DNA of 64,000 bases from the NCBI GenBank assembly GCA_012728835.1, contig JAAYEJ010000043.1:62001-126000 (forward strand), in the 5' to 3' direction. Positions 49,680 through 59,003 of this stretch are shown here, piece by piece (the first letter of the stretch is position 1; each line of letters starts with the position of its first letter). Below the pieces are notes generated by a model. The model was not told where the DNA came from and ran no database searches. It worked only from the letters and a program-made list of their open reading frames with translations. Origin of the DNA: Candidatus Brocadiaceae bacterium (lineage in GTDB: Bacteria > Planctomycetota > Brocadiia > SM23-32). Position numbers and translations under genes: made by a program.

Positions 49680-51197
49680 ATGGCGGATGATACCATCTTC
49701 TGGGGCGAGGTCCACACGCACACCGCCCTGAGCGACGGCAACGGCAGCGCGGAGGACAACTTCGCCGTCGCGCGCTCGCACCTGGACTTCTGGGCGATGG
49801 CCGATCACGCCTACGACCCCGTCGTGTTCAGTGCCGACTACCGGAAGATGCGCGCCGGCGGCCAACTGTTGAACGATCACTGGGCCGACGTGCAGGAACT
49901 CTGCCGCCAGAACGAGCAGCCCGGAAGCTTCGTGCCCCTCCTGGCCTACGAGTGGACCAACTACCAGTACGGCCATCACAACGTCTACTACCGCGACTAC
50001 GACCAGCCGATCCGCATGCCGGCCACGCTGCCGGAACTCTACGATGCCCTTCGCGGGGTGGAAGCCTTCGTCATTCCGCATCACACCGGCTACGCGGTCG
50101 GAAGCTGCGGAAAGAACTGGGACTACCATGACGATGCCCTCTCGCCGTTCGTGGAACTCTACTCGCTCCACGGCTCGTCCGAGGAGCCCGACGGCATTCG
50201 GCCACTGCTCACGCGGGGAAGCTGGATGGGACCCGGCGCGGCGGGCGGAAGCGTGCAGGAGGGACTCGCGCGCGGCTACCGGCTCGGCATCATGGCCTCC
50301 AGCGATTCCCACGGCGACCATCCCGGCGCCTACGACAACGGCCTGATCGCCGTCCATGCCCCTGAACTCACCCGGACCGCCCTGTGGGAGGCCATGGCCA
50401 ACCGGCACATCTACGGCATCACCGGCGACCGGATCGCCCTGGACTTTCGGCTGAACGGCCGGCCCATGGGCGCGATCGTGCGGGCAGAGGGCGCGCGCAG
50501 CCTGCAGGTCTCGGCCGTCGCCTGGGACGAGATCGAGCGGCTGGACGTCCTCAAGAACAACCGCATCTGGCGCAGTTCCTCCGAGCCGTGCCCCGCGACG
50601 CCATGGACGGCGGGACGGGTCCGCTTCCTGCTGGAATGGGGCTGGGACCAGAAAGGCCCGCACGACTGGACCGGTCGGATGGAGTTGCAGGGCGGCCGGC
50701 TGCGGCAGGCCATCCCCTGCTATCGCGGCAGCATGGCCTCGCGCCTGGGCACCGGTGTGGATCATCTGGAAGGCGGCCTCTGCACGTGGACGTCGCGGAC
50801 GGAGAAGCCGGAGGCGTGGGGATTCTCGCGCCGGTCGGCCGACGTGCTGGCCGTCGAGGCCGACTGCCGGCCCGACGCCCGATTCGACCTGACCATGGCC
50901 ACCGGCCGCTACCGCCGCCGGCTGAGCCTGTCGGCACGCGACGTCCTGGCGCGGTCACACCTCGCTTACATGGAGGACGTGCCGCCCACGAACGACGGCT
51001 CCCACTGGCGCAGCATGGAGACGTATCTCAAGCTGAAGGTGCATCGCGGCCACCCGATCGAGAGGTTAAGCGTCGACCTGTCGCTGGAAGACCCTGCGGA
51101 CGACTCGCCCGCTGGGGGAACGGACTTCTACTACGTGCGCCTGATCCAGAGGAACGGCCAGCGGGCCTGGTCCTCGCCCATCTGGGTGAAAGGCTGA
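49680..51197 (+). CDS. DUF3604/PHP-domain metal-dependent hydrolase-like protein
   Basis: A 505-residue protein. The N-terminal PHP-type motif is FWGEVHTHTALSDGNGS with HxH and D, followed by ARSHLDFWAMADHAYD; AFVIPHHTGYAVG and ASSDSHGDHPG supply further metal-binding His and Asp. The C-terminal 200 residues are beta-rich. DUF3604 proteins belong to the PHP hydrolase superfamily, but their substrates are unknown. Many have an N-terminal beta domain before the PHP part; here the protein begins directly with the PHP motif, while an orphan N-terminal domain is found in the chimeric gene at 58061. No signal peptide. An MFS gene follows eight bp downstream. Confidence 0.83.
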   Translation: MADDTIFWGEVHTHTALSDGNGSAEDNFAVARSHLDFWAMADHAYDPVVFSADYRKMRAGGQLLNDHWADVQELCRQNEQPGSFVPLLAYEWTNYQYGHHNVYYRDYDQPIRMPATLPELYDALRGVEAFVIPHHTGYAVGSCGKNWDYHDDALSPFVELYSLHGSSEEPDGIRPLLTRGSWMGPGAAGGSVQEGLARGYRLGIMASSDSHGDHPGAYDNGLIAVHAPELTRTALWEAMANRHIYGITGDRIALDFRLNGRPMGAIVRAEGARSLQVSAVAWDEIERLDVLKNNRIWRSSSEPCPATPWTAGRVRFLLEWGWDQKGPHDWTGRMELQGGRLRQAIPCYRGSMASRLGTGVDHLEGGLCTWTSRTEKPEAWGFSRRSADVLAVEADCRPDARFDLTMATGRYRRRLSLSARDVLARSHLAYMEDVPPTNDGSHWRSMETYLKLKVHRGHPIERLSVDLSLEDPADDSPAGGTDFYYVRLIQRNGQRAWSSPIWVKG

Positions 51198-51205
51198 GGA
51201 CCAGG

Positions 51206-52396
51206 ATGACCGGAGACCGACGCGCACCGAGTGTGCGGTGGCTCACCCTGACGGCATGGACGTCGCTGATCGTGTACGCCGCCACGTCCACGATCGTGTC
51301 CACGTCGCTCACGCGGATCGGCTCGGATCTGGGCCTGAGCCTGGCACGCCGGGGCGCGCTGGCACCGGCACGGTCGATCATGCTCGCCCTGGCGGCCTTC
51401 ACGGTCGGCTACATCGCCGACCGCGTCGGCAAGCGCCGGCTTCTGGGTGGCGCCGTCTTCTTCGCCTCCTTCGTCCTTCTGTGCCTGGGCACCGTCCAGA
51501 CCTACGCCGGCATGCTGGCCGCGACGCTGGCGCTCGGGGTCGGGCTGGGTGGCCTGGAGGCGCTTGTCAGCCCGCTCGTGGCGGAGCTGCACCCGGACGA
51601 CGTCGAACTGCACATGCCGCTGCTGCACGCCTTCTACCCGTTCGGCATCGTCGTATCGTCGCTGGCGGTGGGCCTCGCGCTCGACCGGGGTGTGCCGTGG
51701 CGCTCGCTGTTCGGGTTCACGAGCATCCCGATGGCCATGGTGGCGGCCATGTTCCTGTTCGGCCGATACGGCAAGCGGGAAGATGCGGGCCCCCGCCCGG
51801 CGCCCCTGCACGTCTCCACCGTGCTGCACAACCCCACGTTCTGGCTGCTGGCCGTCTCGATGATGCTGACCGCCGGCGTCGAGGGCACCCTGGTGCTCTG
51901 GACGCCGAGCTTCGTCCAGCACGAGTACGGCGGGTCGGCGTTCATGGCCGCCTCGGGCCTGACGGGCTTCAGCGCCGCGATGGCGGTCGGCCGGCTGGCC
52001 ACCGGCCTGGCGGCCCATCGTGTGCGGCTCCACAGGCTGATGGCCGGGCTCGCGCTGGCCGGCGCCCTGGTGACGGGCAGCCTGGTGGCCGTCCACCACC
52101 TGGGAGCCAACTTCGCCGCGTTCGCACTCAGCGGACTGCTCGTCGCCTGCTTCTGGCCCGGCATCCTGTCGATGGCCACGCGGCGGATCGCCGCCGGATC
52201 GGCCACGCTGCTGGCCATGCTCTCGGTGGGCGGCATCGCCGGCTACGGGAGCATACCGTGGCTGGTGGGGTTCCTGGCCGACCGGGTCGGGCTGCGCCTG
52301 GCCCTGGCCGTCCTGCCGACTGCCCTGACGGCGGCCGCGCTGGCCCTGCTGATGGCGGCCCGCCTGCACGACCGCCCCACGCTGGCGGACGGCTGA
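51206..52396 (+). CDS. major facilitator superfamily transporter
   Basis: A 396-residue membrane protein with about twelve helices. Motif A occurs as GYIADRVGKRRLLGG in the first half, and FLADRVGLRLALAV near the end. It begins MTGDRRAPSVRWLTLTAW. The ATG at 51206 follows GAGGACCAGG and lies eight bp after the DUF3604 stop, so the genes form an operon; the open frame upstream of this ATG overlaps the DUF3604 gene and is not coding. The pair suggests import of a substrate that the PHP-type enzyme processes. Substrate unknown. Confidence 0.87.
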   Translation: MTGDRRAPSVRWLTLTAWTSLIVYAATSTIVSTSLTRIGSDLGLSLARRGALAPARSIMLALAAFTVGYIADRVGKRRLLGGAVFFASFVLLCLGTVQTYAGMLAATLALGVGLGGLEALVSPLVAELHPDDVELHMPLLHAFYPFGIVVSSLAVGLALDRGVPWRSLFGFTSIPMAMVAAMFLFGRYGKREDAGPRPAPLHVSTVLHNPTFWLLAVSMMLTAGVEGTLVLWTPSFVQHEYGGSAFMAASGLTGFSAAMAVGRLATGLAAHRVRLHRLMAGLALAGALVTGSLVAVHHLGANFAAFALSGLLVACFWPGILSMATRRIAAGSATLLAMLSVGGIAGYGSIPWLVGFLADRVGLRLALAVLPTALTAAALALLMAARLHDRPTLADG

Positions 52397-52428
52397 GCGG
52401 AGGTCCGCCCGGCCGTGCCGCGGCGGTC

Positions 52429-52806
52429 TCAGGCGAGCTTCGTGGCGCCCGAGTAGACGGCCTCCACCTTGAGCGCGGCGGCGGCGTGGCCGGGGTGCTT
52501 TTCGGGGTTCCACCGCTTCATCCCGTCGAACACCTCGCCCTCGGTATGGTATTCGACCCGGCCCTTGACCTGATACGCCTTGCCGTCGGCGCCCATGAAG
52601 AGGAACGCTCCGCGGCTGCCGGCCTTCAGGTTCCTGCGGGTCTTGTCGAAGTAGTTGTCGGCCACGACCAGCGTGTCCTCGCCGTGCCGCCCCAGGCTGC
52701 CGACGTAGATCACGTTCGGTGTGCCGTCTTCGTCCACCGTGGCGAAGATGGCCGGACCCTCGCGATTCTCCCAGGCTTCGATCACGACATCCGGCAGAGC
52801 GGTCAT
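52429..52806 (-). CDS. pyridoxamine 5-phosphate oxidase-like FMN-binding protein
   Basis: A 125-residue split-barrel flavoprotein-like protein. The pattern PAIFATVDEDGTPNVIYVGS, FDKTRRNLKAGSRGAFLF and AYQVKGRVEYHTEG matches the PNPOx-like family, whose small members bind FMN or F420 and reduce diverse substrates; some bind heme. Enzymatic role cannot be told. The ATG at 52806 is preferred to the TTG at 52812. It follows the GlyA-GcvT gene by 17 bp. The spacer contains CCCCTAA twice in tandem, probably by chance. Confidence 0.83.
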   Translation of the reverse strand: MTALPDVVIEAWENREGPAIFATVDEDGTPNVIYVGSLGRHGEDTLVVADNYFDKTRRNLKAGSRGAFLFMGADGKAYQVKGRVEYHTEGEVFDGMKRWNPEKHPGHAAAALKVEAVYSGATKLA

Positions 52807-52823
52807 CTGCAAACCCCTAACCC

Positions 52824-55800
52824 CTAAGGTGTAGTGACGGCGGCGGCCTCCGCATAGCGCGTCGACCAGCCCTCCTTCTCCTCGATGGACGGGAACCGCC
52901 GCAGGGCGGTCAAATCGACGATTGCCCGCGGCTCAGGCGCGCCGGTGCAGGCGTCTGCAGGCACGCGTGCGCCGCGCACCGTGTCGCCCGGCGACGGCCG
53001 GAACTCCTCCTCCACGCACGCCAGCGCGATGAACGTCAGGTCCTCGTGCACGTAGGCAAAGCTCGTGACCTGCCCGACCGCCCGGCCGCCCTCGTCCAGG
53101 ATCACGTGCCCGGCCCGGAGCGTCTTGCGCCCCTGGCCGCTCAGGCGCAGGATGCCGCGCAGCGGGCCGTCGGTGCGGCGCATGTAGGCCGCCCGGCCGA
53201 TGAAGAACGGCACGTGGAAGCGCGGCACGAAGCCGTAGCCGGCCTCGGTCATCGAAAGGCCCAGGTCGCCCTCCAGTTCGTGCCCGAACAGGGGGAAGCC
53301 GGCCTCGATGCGTGTCGAATCGCGCGCGCCCAGCCCCGCCGGGACGACGCCCTGCGCGCGGCCCGCCTCCAGGCAGGTCTGCCAGAACTCGACCGCACGG
53401 TCCGGATGGAGGTAGACCTCGAAGCCCTGGATCTCGCCCGTGTAGCCGGTGCGCGCGACCCGAACCGGCATCCCGGCCAGCGTCACGACGGCGTGCTGGT
53501 TCGCGGACAGGTTGCGGATCCGGCGGCGACCGGCGGGGGCGTCGGCCAGGGCGGTGAGCGTCGCCGTCGAGGCCGGCCCCTGCAGGGCCAGCCCGGCCAG
53601 GCTGTCCTCGCCGGCATCCCGCAGGTCGCGGAACCGCACCGGGCCGTCCAGCCGCCTCGCCGGCATCTCCTCGTCGATGGCGCAGCGCCCGGACGCGACC
53701 GCATGGATCCAGTCCTTGACGCGGTCCGCGTTGGCCGCGTTCGCGACGATCATAAAGCGTTCGCGATCCAGGCGATAGACGAAGACGTCGTCGATGGCGA
53801 GGCCGTCCGGGCTCAGGATGCAGGAGTACTGGGCCTCTCCGGGGTCGAGCCGCGAGACGCAACTGGCCACCAACCCGTCCAGAAACGCCTGCGCGTGCAC
53901 GCCGCTGACCTCCAGCGCGCACATGTGCGAGACGTCGAACAGCCCGGCGGCCGTCCGGACGGCCCGATGCTCGGCGAAGATGCCCGTCGGGTACTGGACG
54001 GGCATCTCCCAGCCGGCGAAGGGCACCATCTTCGCCCCGGCCTCGACGTGGACCGAGTGGAGCACCGTGCGGCGCAGGGGCCCCTCCTCGATCGCAGGGA
54101 CGTGCGGCTCCGGCGCGGCCGGCCGCGCGGCGGCGTAGAGCACCGGCTGGCCGATGAAGTAGGGCTTGGTCAGGTCGACCTCCGGCTCGCCGTCGCAGTC
54201 CTCCAGAACGGCCTTGACGTCGGCCGGCAGGGACCGCACGTCCACGGGCTCGACGACCGTCGGGCCGTCGATCTTCGCCTGCAGGTCGCCCTCGTCGAAC
54301 AGCAGGTAGCCCTCGGACAGGCCGCGCACCCAGCGCACGACGGCGTGCGCCTGCCCGGCGTGCGGGAACAGCCACCAGCGCTCTTCGCGGCCGACGGACG
54401 GCGCCTCGAATGCGATGACGTCGTCGATCTCCTCCCCGCGGCAGTTGAACATGCGCGCGCGCACGGGCGTGCGGTCCGCCGGCAACCGTGCCGACAGCAT
54501 CTGGCCCAGCGCCAGGCGCACCTTGTCGCCGCGCAGCAGGAGGGCCGCCCGCCCGTTGTGCGCCGGCGGAGGCTCGTCCGCGACTTCGGGGCGCGGCGGG
54601 TACGGCAACTGCCGGGCGATCGCCTCCGTGCGCACGGCCGCCGACTCCAGAACCTCCGCCCGGACGCGGCCGCGGCACCGCCGTTCGCCCGCCGGCGACC
54701 AGATGGTGCACGTGTGCACGCTCCCGAGCACGGAACGGACGATGTCGGCGATCTCCCGAAGCTGCCCCTCCGTGACTCCGCGCTGGGTCAGCCAGGTCAA
54801 TCCGAACCGCAGGCCGCTCGCGTGCCCGCCGTCGGCGTCGCCGGCCAGCATGTTCTTGTTGCAGACGACTCCGGCCAGTTCCAGAAGGCGGGAGGCGATC
54901 TCGCCGTCCAGCGGCGTCGTGCCCTTCACCGGGAACGACTTCAGGTCGACCAGCAGCATGTGGGTGTTCGTGCCGCCGTATTCGAGCGTAAACCCTTGTT
55001 CAGAAAGGAGTTCACCAAACCGCCGCGTGTTCTCCACCGTCGCCCGCTGCAGCTCCCGGAACCCCTCGTAGTCCTCCAGGATGAGTTCGAAATGGCGCGC
55101 GATGCCCGCGATCGTGTTCATGTGCGGGCCGCCCTGCAGGCCCGGAAAGACGGCCATGTCGATCCGCCGTGCAATGGCAGGATCCGTGGTCAGGATCACG
55201 GCCCCGCGCGGGCCGCAGATGGTCTTGTGGGTCGTGAAGGTGACGACGTCGGCGTGCGGCAGGGGATTGGCGGCTGCACCGCCGACCACCAGCCCGGCCA
55301 GATGGGCCACGTCGGCCAGGAGCAGCGCCCCGACCTCGTCGGCGATGTCGCGCAGGGCCGCCCAATCGAAGTCCCAGGGATACGCCGAGGCGCCGCCGAC
55401 GATCATCCGCGGCCGCACCTCGCGCGCCATGGCGCGGATGCGCTCGTAATCGAGCCGCCGGGTCGCCTCGTCGATGCCGTACGAATGCACCTCGTAGGTG
55501 CGGCCGGACAGGTTGAACGGCGATCCGTGCGTCAGATGCCCGCCGTGGCCGAGTTCGAGGCCCATGATCCGGTCGCCGGGCTTCAGCAGCGCCTCATACA
55601 CCGACAGATTGGCGGCCGCACCGGACAGCGCCTGGACGTTCACGTAGATCTCGTCCGGCTCCGGACTGCCCTCCAGCCGGCCGAACGCGCGCGCAATGCC
55701 GTCGTGGGCGATCAGCTCGACGCGGTCGGCGTTCTCCGTTCCCTTGTAGAAGCGCTTGTCGGACAGGCGGGTACGCCAGCTCGCGAAACGCGGCACGTCG

Positions 55801-56024
55801 TAGGCGGCCTGCCGCGCGTCATGGCTCAGCAGGGGCTGAGGCAGGCCTTCGGCGTAGATGTTGCCCAACTCGCCCGCCAGCGGCGCCGCCGACTGCGGAT
55901 GGCAGATACTCTCGGACGGGATCATGACCAGCGTGCGCCACTGTCGATGGCGCTCCGCGTCGCACACCGAGTTCACGGCGGACTGCCGGCCATCCGACCG
56001 AGCGGCAAATGGGTATCCCGACAT
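52824..56024 (-). CDS. fused serine hydroxymethyltransferase-aminomethyltransferase (GlyA-GcvT)
   Basis: A 1066-residue fusion. Residues 1-440 are a PLP-dependent SHMT, with HGGHLTHGSPFNLSGR, LADVAHLAGLVVGG and the PLP Lys267 in TFTTHKTICGPRG. Residues 445-645 are a linker region with its own folded look (MFNCRGEEIDDVIAFEAPS, FDEGDLQAK, EVDLTKPYFIG). Residues 648-1066 are a GcvT protein, with SVHVEAGAKMVPFAGWEMP, GLFDVSHMCALEVSG, the folate-site Asp in NAANADRVKDW, and ARTGYTGEIQGFEVYL. SHMT makes serine from glycine and methylene-H4folate; GcvT makes methylene-H4folate from the aminomethyl-lipoyl H protein. Fusion could channel the C1 unit. No gcvH or gcvP lies nearby. The ATG at 56024 has GGAGG eight nt upstream. 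Confidence 0.93.
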   Translation of the reverse strand: MSGYPFAARSDGRQSAVNSVCDAERHRQWRTLVMIPSESICHPQSAAPLAGELGNIYAEGLPQPLLSHDARQAAYDVPRFASWRTRLSDKRFYKGTENADRVELIAHDGIARAFGRLEGSPEPDEIYVNVQALSGAAANLSVYEALLKPGDRIMGLELGHGGHLTHGSPFNLSGRTYEVHSYGIDEATRRLDYERIRAMAREVRPRMIVGGASAYPWDFDWAALRDIADEVGALLLADVAHLAGLVVGGAAANPLPHADVVTFTTHKTICGPRGAVILTTDPAIARRIDMAVFPGLQGGPHMNTIAGIARHFELILEDYEGFRELQRATVENTRRFGELLSEQGFTLEYGGTNTHMLLVDLKSFPVKGTTPLDGEIASRLLELAGVVCNKNMLAGDADGGHASGLRFGLTWLTQRGVTEGQLREIADIVRSVLGSVHTCTIWSPAGERRCRGRVRAEVLESAAVRTEAIARQLPYPPRPEVADEPPPAHNGRAALLLRGDKVRLALGQMLSARLPADRTPVRARMFNCRGEEIDDVIAFEAPSVGREERWWLFPHAGQAHAVVRWVRGLSEGYLLFDEGDLQAKIDGPTVVEPVDVRSLPADVKAVLEDCDGEPEVDLTKPYFIGQPVLYAAARPAAPEPHVPAIEEGPLRRTVLHSVHVEAGAKMVPFAGWEMPVQYPTGIFAEHRAVRTAAGLFDVSHMCALEVSGVHAQAFLDGLVASCVSRLDPGEAQYSCILSPDGLAIDDVFVYRLDRERFMIVANAANADRVKDWIHAVASGRCAIDEEMPARRLDGPVRFRDLRDAGEDSLAGLALQGPASTATLTALADAPAGRRRIRNLSANQHAVVTLAGMPVRVARTGYTGEIQGFEVYLHPDRAVEFWQTCLEAGRAQGVVPAGLGARDSTRIEAGFPLFGHELEGDLGLSMTEAGYGFVPRFHVPFFIGRAAYMRRTDGPLRGILRLSGQGRKTLRAGHVILDEGGRAVGQVTSFAYVHEDLTFIALACVEEEFRPSPGDTVRGARVPADACTGAPEPRAIVDLTALRRFPSIEEKEGWSTRYAEAAAVTTP

Positions 56025-56153
56025 CGTCTGGTCCTCCGGGGTCTGATGCGAAGAGACGTGCTGCGCACGGAAAGGGGGCCGCGCCTGCCCCCCCAGAAGC
56101 TAACACAGATCGCCCGCCGGGGCAACCCGCGCCGGCGCCGACCCGTTCGTCCG

Positions 56154-58058
56154 TCAGCGCCGCCCGCGCACGTGTTCATTGATGTAGGACAGCACCGTCT
56201 CGTGGAAGTGCAGACGATGGCGCGGCTCGTGGACGCCGTGGGGCTCGCGCGGGTAGAGCAGGAGGCGCGTTTCGACACCGCGCGCCTTCAGAGCCCGGTA
56301 GTACTGATGCGACTGGCCCGGCGGCACGCGCAGGTCGACCTCCCCGGTGATGACCAGCGTGGGGGTGGTCACGTTGCCGACGTGGTGCAGCGGCGACTGG
56401 TCGCGCCAGAACGCGTCGTCATAGCCCGCCGCGATGCCTCCGCCGCTGTAGAGCTGGAAGTCCGGGATGTCCGTCGTGCCCCACATGCCCAGGTTGTCCA
56501 CCACGGCCGCCACGGCCACGGCGCAGCGGAAGCGCCGTGTGTGGCCGATGATCCACGTGGTCATGTAGCCGCCGTAGCTGCCGCCGAAGACGGCCATCCG
56601 GTCGCCGTCGACGAGGCCGCGTTCGATCAGCGAGTCGACGCCCGCCATGATGTCCTTGTAGGGCGCATCGCCCCAGTTGCGGACGATCCTGCGGGTGAAC
56701 GCGCGGCCGTATCCGGTGCTGCCGCTGAAGTTGGGCATCAGGCACGCATAGCCGGCCGCGCAGAAGACGTTCGGCCCGACGGCGTTCCCGTAGTTCGTCA
56801 GCGAGGCGCCGTAGGGGCCGCCGTGCGGCATCAGGACCAGCGGATAGGGCTTCCGCGCGCGCGGTTTCGTCGGCAGGTAGAAGATGCCCTCGATCTCCAG
56901 GCCGTCGCTCTTCCACGTGACGACCTCAGAACGCGCGAGCGTCACGGCCGCCATGTCGCGGTTGACGTCTGTGAGGCACTCGGACGCGCGGGACGCATCG
57001 AAGGGCACGGAACAGAGTTCGTCCGGCGCCTGCGTCGCTGAACCGACGAAGAACACAAGGCCGGCGTCTCCGGCGACGGCCGATCCGAGGGCGGCCAGGC
57101 CGCCGGTATCCAGCCGCTCCGGCGTTCCGCCCACTTCGCAGACGTAGAGTCCGTGTCCGGTGCGCACGCCCGACTCGAACAGAACCCGACCGTCGGGCAG
57201 CCACTGCGGCATGATGCTGCGAAGGTCCGCCTCCGGGTGAACCATGCGGCGCTCGCCGGAGTCGAGATCGATCACCTTCGCGGTGTCGTGAAACAGGTCC
57301 CGTTCATCGTAGGCTTCGGTGAGAAGCACGGACGCGCCGTCAGCCGATACGTGCATGGGCGCCTCCATCAGGTGGCCTCGCACCGGCCCGACCGTGCGCC
57401 GCCCCTTGCCCTTCGCGTCCACAACCTTCAGGTCGGACTCGAACCACTGCGAGTTGACGGTCGCCGTGGGGCAGGCTGTGTAGACGAGGCCCCGGCCGTC
57501 CGGCATCCAGGCGGCGCTGCTCACGTGCTCGCCGTCGGCCGAGATCCTGCGGGGCTTGCCGCGCCCGTCGGCGTTGACGACCCAGAGCGCCCGGCGGCGC
57601 TCGTCGGCATCGACGGTGCGCCAGTCGCGCTTCTCCTTGTCCCTCTTCTTCTCGTCCGGCGTCCGGTCGGGCTGCGCGATGACGGCGAGGTGCCGGCCGT
57701 CGGGGCTCCAGACGTACTTCACGACGCCCTGCTCGAAGGCGGTCACCTTCCGGCCTTCGGACAGCTCCCGCTCCATGACGCAAACCTGCCCCTTGCCTCC
57801 CTCGCGCTCGGACAGGAAGGCCAGGCGCGTGCCGTCCGGCGAGAACTGCGGCTGCCACGCCTTGCCGCTGAAGGTCACCTGCCAGGCCCCGCGCTCCCCG
57901 GACCACGCCCGGATCTCGCTGAGGTTTTCGTTCTTCTCGAGATCCGGTTTCGTCACCTGGAACGCGGCGCGCCGCCCGTCCGCGGTCGCCGTCGGGCAGA
58001 TCAGAGTGCGATTTCCGAAGATGTCCTTCACTGTGAACAGCCGCTTCGACTTCGCCAT
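56154..58058 (-). CDS. S9 family peptidase (prolyl oligopeptidase/acylaminoacyl-peptidase type)
   Basis: A 634-residue serine peptidase with no signal peptide. The N-terminal seven-blade propeller has WD40-like repeats such as PQFSPDGTRLAFLS and YVWSPDGRHLAVIA. The C-terminal alpha/beta domain has GGPYG, the nucleophile motif FGGSYGGYMT, the Asp in GEVDLRVPP and the His in YPREPHGVHEP. These enzymes cut oligopeptides or remove acylated N-terminal residues. The ATG at 58058 sits two bp after the chimeric gene's stop and has GGAGG ten nt upstream, so it is translationally linked to that gene. Open frame upstream of it is not its own coding sequence. Confidence 0.92.
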   Translation of the reverse strand: MAKSKRLFTVKDIFGNRTLICPTATADGRRAAFQVTKPDLEKNENLSEIRAWSGERGAWQVTFSGKAWQPQFSPDGTRLAFLSEREGGKGQVCVMERELSEGRKVTAFEQGVVKYVWSPDGRHLAVIAQPDRTPDEKKRDKEKRDWRTVDADERRRALWVVNADGRGKPRRISADGEHVSSAAWMPDGRGLVYTACPTATVNSQWFESDLKVVDAKGKGRRTVGPVRGHLMEAPMHVSADGASVLLTEAYDERDLFHDTAKVIDLDSGERRMVHPEADLRSIMPQWLPDGRVLFESGVRTGHGLYVCEVGGTPERLDTGGLAALGSAVAGDAGLVFFVGSATQAPDELCSVPFDASRASECLTDVNRDMAAVTLARSEVVTWKSDGLEIEGIFYLPTKPRARKPYPLVLMPHGGPYGASLTNYGNAVGPNVFCAAGYACLMPNFSGSTGYGRAFTRRIVRNWGDAPYKDIMAGVDSLIERGLVDGDRMAVFGGSYGGYMTTWIIGHTRRFRCAVAVAAVVDNLGMWGTTDIPDFQLYSGGGIAAGYDDAFWRDQSPLHHVGNVTTPTLVITGEVDLRVPPGQSHQYYRALKARGVETRLLLYPREPHGVHEPRHRLHFHETVLSYINEHVRGRR

Positions 58059-58060
58059 GG

Positions 58061-58906
58061 TCAGCCACCCTCCCCATTCAGCGCTTGTCGATCCGTTCGG
58101 TCCGGCACGCGTGCCAGATAGACGCCTGCGAGCATAACGGAGATCCCGATGATCTGCATGGGCGCGAGACGCTCTCCCATGAACAACGCGGCCCCGATGC
58201 ACGAGACGCCCGGCACGAGGTACTGGTAGACAGCCGTGCCCGACGCCGTCGTACGCCCGATGGAGCCGTACCAGAGCAGCACGCCGATGAGGCCCACGAC
58301 CACCGCTCCGCCGTCCAGCGAGAGCGTCTGCCCCTGATAGCTCGTCGACGAGGCGTTTTGGAAGCGGTCCAGCGACGCGATCACGACGTCGAACTCCTGT
58401 CCAGGCTCGACTCCGGAGGGCGCCAGGATACGCACCGTCTCGGCCGGCCCCGGCGCGACGGCCAGCCGCGGCTCGCAGTCGGGCGCCTCGCCGCACACGC
58501 GCAGCCAGACCGGCTCGGTTCCGGAAGTGTAAGGAGCGAAAGTGTTGGCATACAGCACTCGGATCGGCGCACCGGCCTCGACGGCGCCTTCGGCCAGCGT
58601 GGCGATGACGTGGCGGCCGTGCCGGCACGTGCCTTCCGGGTAGGCAAGGTTCCGCCGGCGGATCTCGACGTCGAACCGCGCCGCGCCGCCGGGCGAGTGC
58701 ACCCGCACGAAATGCGCTGCATCGGGATCGTCGGCCTGGAGTTCCCGTGTGAAACTCGGCCCGGACACAAGCAGCCAGGAGTTCGGAAACTGTGCCTCGA
58801 CCGTGTCGCCGGGCACGAGCCGCCGGTCCGAACGCAAGACGATCTCGACGTCGCACGGCTCCCGCACAACGAACTGCCGCTCCGGTGCGTCCACTCTCAG
58901 AGTCAT
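58061..58906 (-). CDS. chimeric ORF: DUF3604-type N-terminal beta domain joined to the C-terminal helices of an EamA transporter
   Basis: A 281-residue frame. Residues 1-197 read like the N-terminal beta domain of DUF3604 proteins, ending in VEPGQEFDVVIASLDRFQN and SYQGQTLSL. Directly after that, about genome position 58318, the sequence becomes hydrophobic and matches the end of an EamA/DMT permease: GTAVYQYLVPGVSCIGAALF, GERLAPMQIIGISVMLAGVYL. The PHP part of DUF3604 and the first seven or so helices of EamA are missing. The reading frame is intact across the joint. It has a good promoter and an ATG at 58906, and is coupled to the S9 peptidase. A deletion fusion or misassembly are both possible; function is unlikely to be that of either parent. 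Confidence 0.7.
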   Translation of the reverse strand: MTLRVDAPERQFVVREPCDVEIVLRSDRRLVPGDTVEAQFPNSWLLVSGPSFTRELQADDPDAAHFVRVHSPGGAARFDVEIRRRNLAYPEGTCRHGRHVIATLAEGAVEAGAPIRVLYANTFAPYTSGTEPVWLRVCGEAPDCEPRLAVAPGPAETVRILAPSGVEPGQEFDVVIASLDRFQNASSTSYQGQTLSLDGGAVVVGLIGVLLWYGSIGRTTASGTAVYQYLVPGVSCIGAALFMGERLAPMQIIGISVMLAGVYLARVPDRTDRQALNGEGG

Positions 58907-58954
58907 TCGCCGAATCCCCTGCCACAGGCCGCTTACCTTCCGCTCGCGAGCGGC

Positions 58955-58983
58955 ATGATAGGCACGCACGGGCTGTGAAACAA
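58955..58983 (-). promoter_or_regulatory. predicted promoter of the chimeric ORF / S9 peptidase operon
   Basis: Minus strand: TTGTTT (58983-58978), 17 bp, TATCAT (58960-58955); leader about 42 nt to the ATG at 58906. Confidence 0.5.
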
Positions 58984-59003
58984 GCAAAGGAACAACGGCA
59001 GGC

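Noticed and set aside
52813-52827. Telomere-like CCCCTAA repeats
   Set aside because: Only two copies that include the stop of the fusion gene; most likely chance.
56025-56153. Glycine riboswitch before glyA-gcvT
   Set aside because: The 129-bp upstream spacer is short and lacks the paired glycine aptamer motifs.
53046-57041. 1331-codon plus-strand open frame
   Set aside because: It is antisense to the GlyA-GcvT and S9 peptidase genes, both of which are clear; the translation is Arg/Gly/Asp-rich without domain motifs. Long antisense frames are expected at this GC content.
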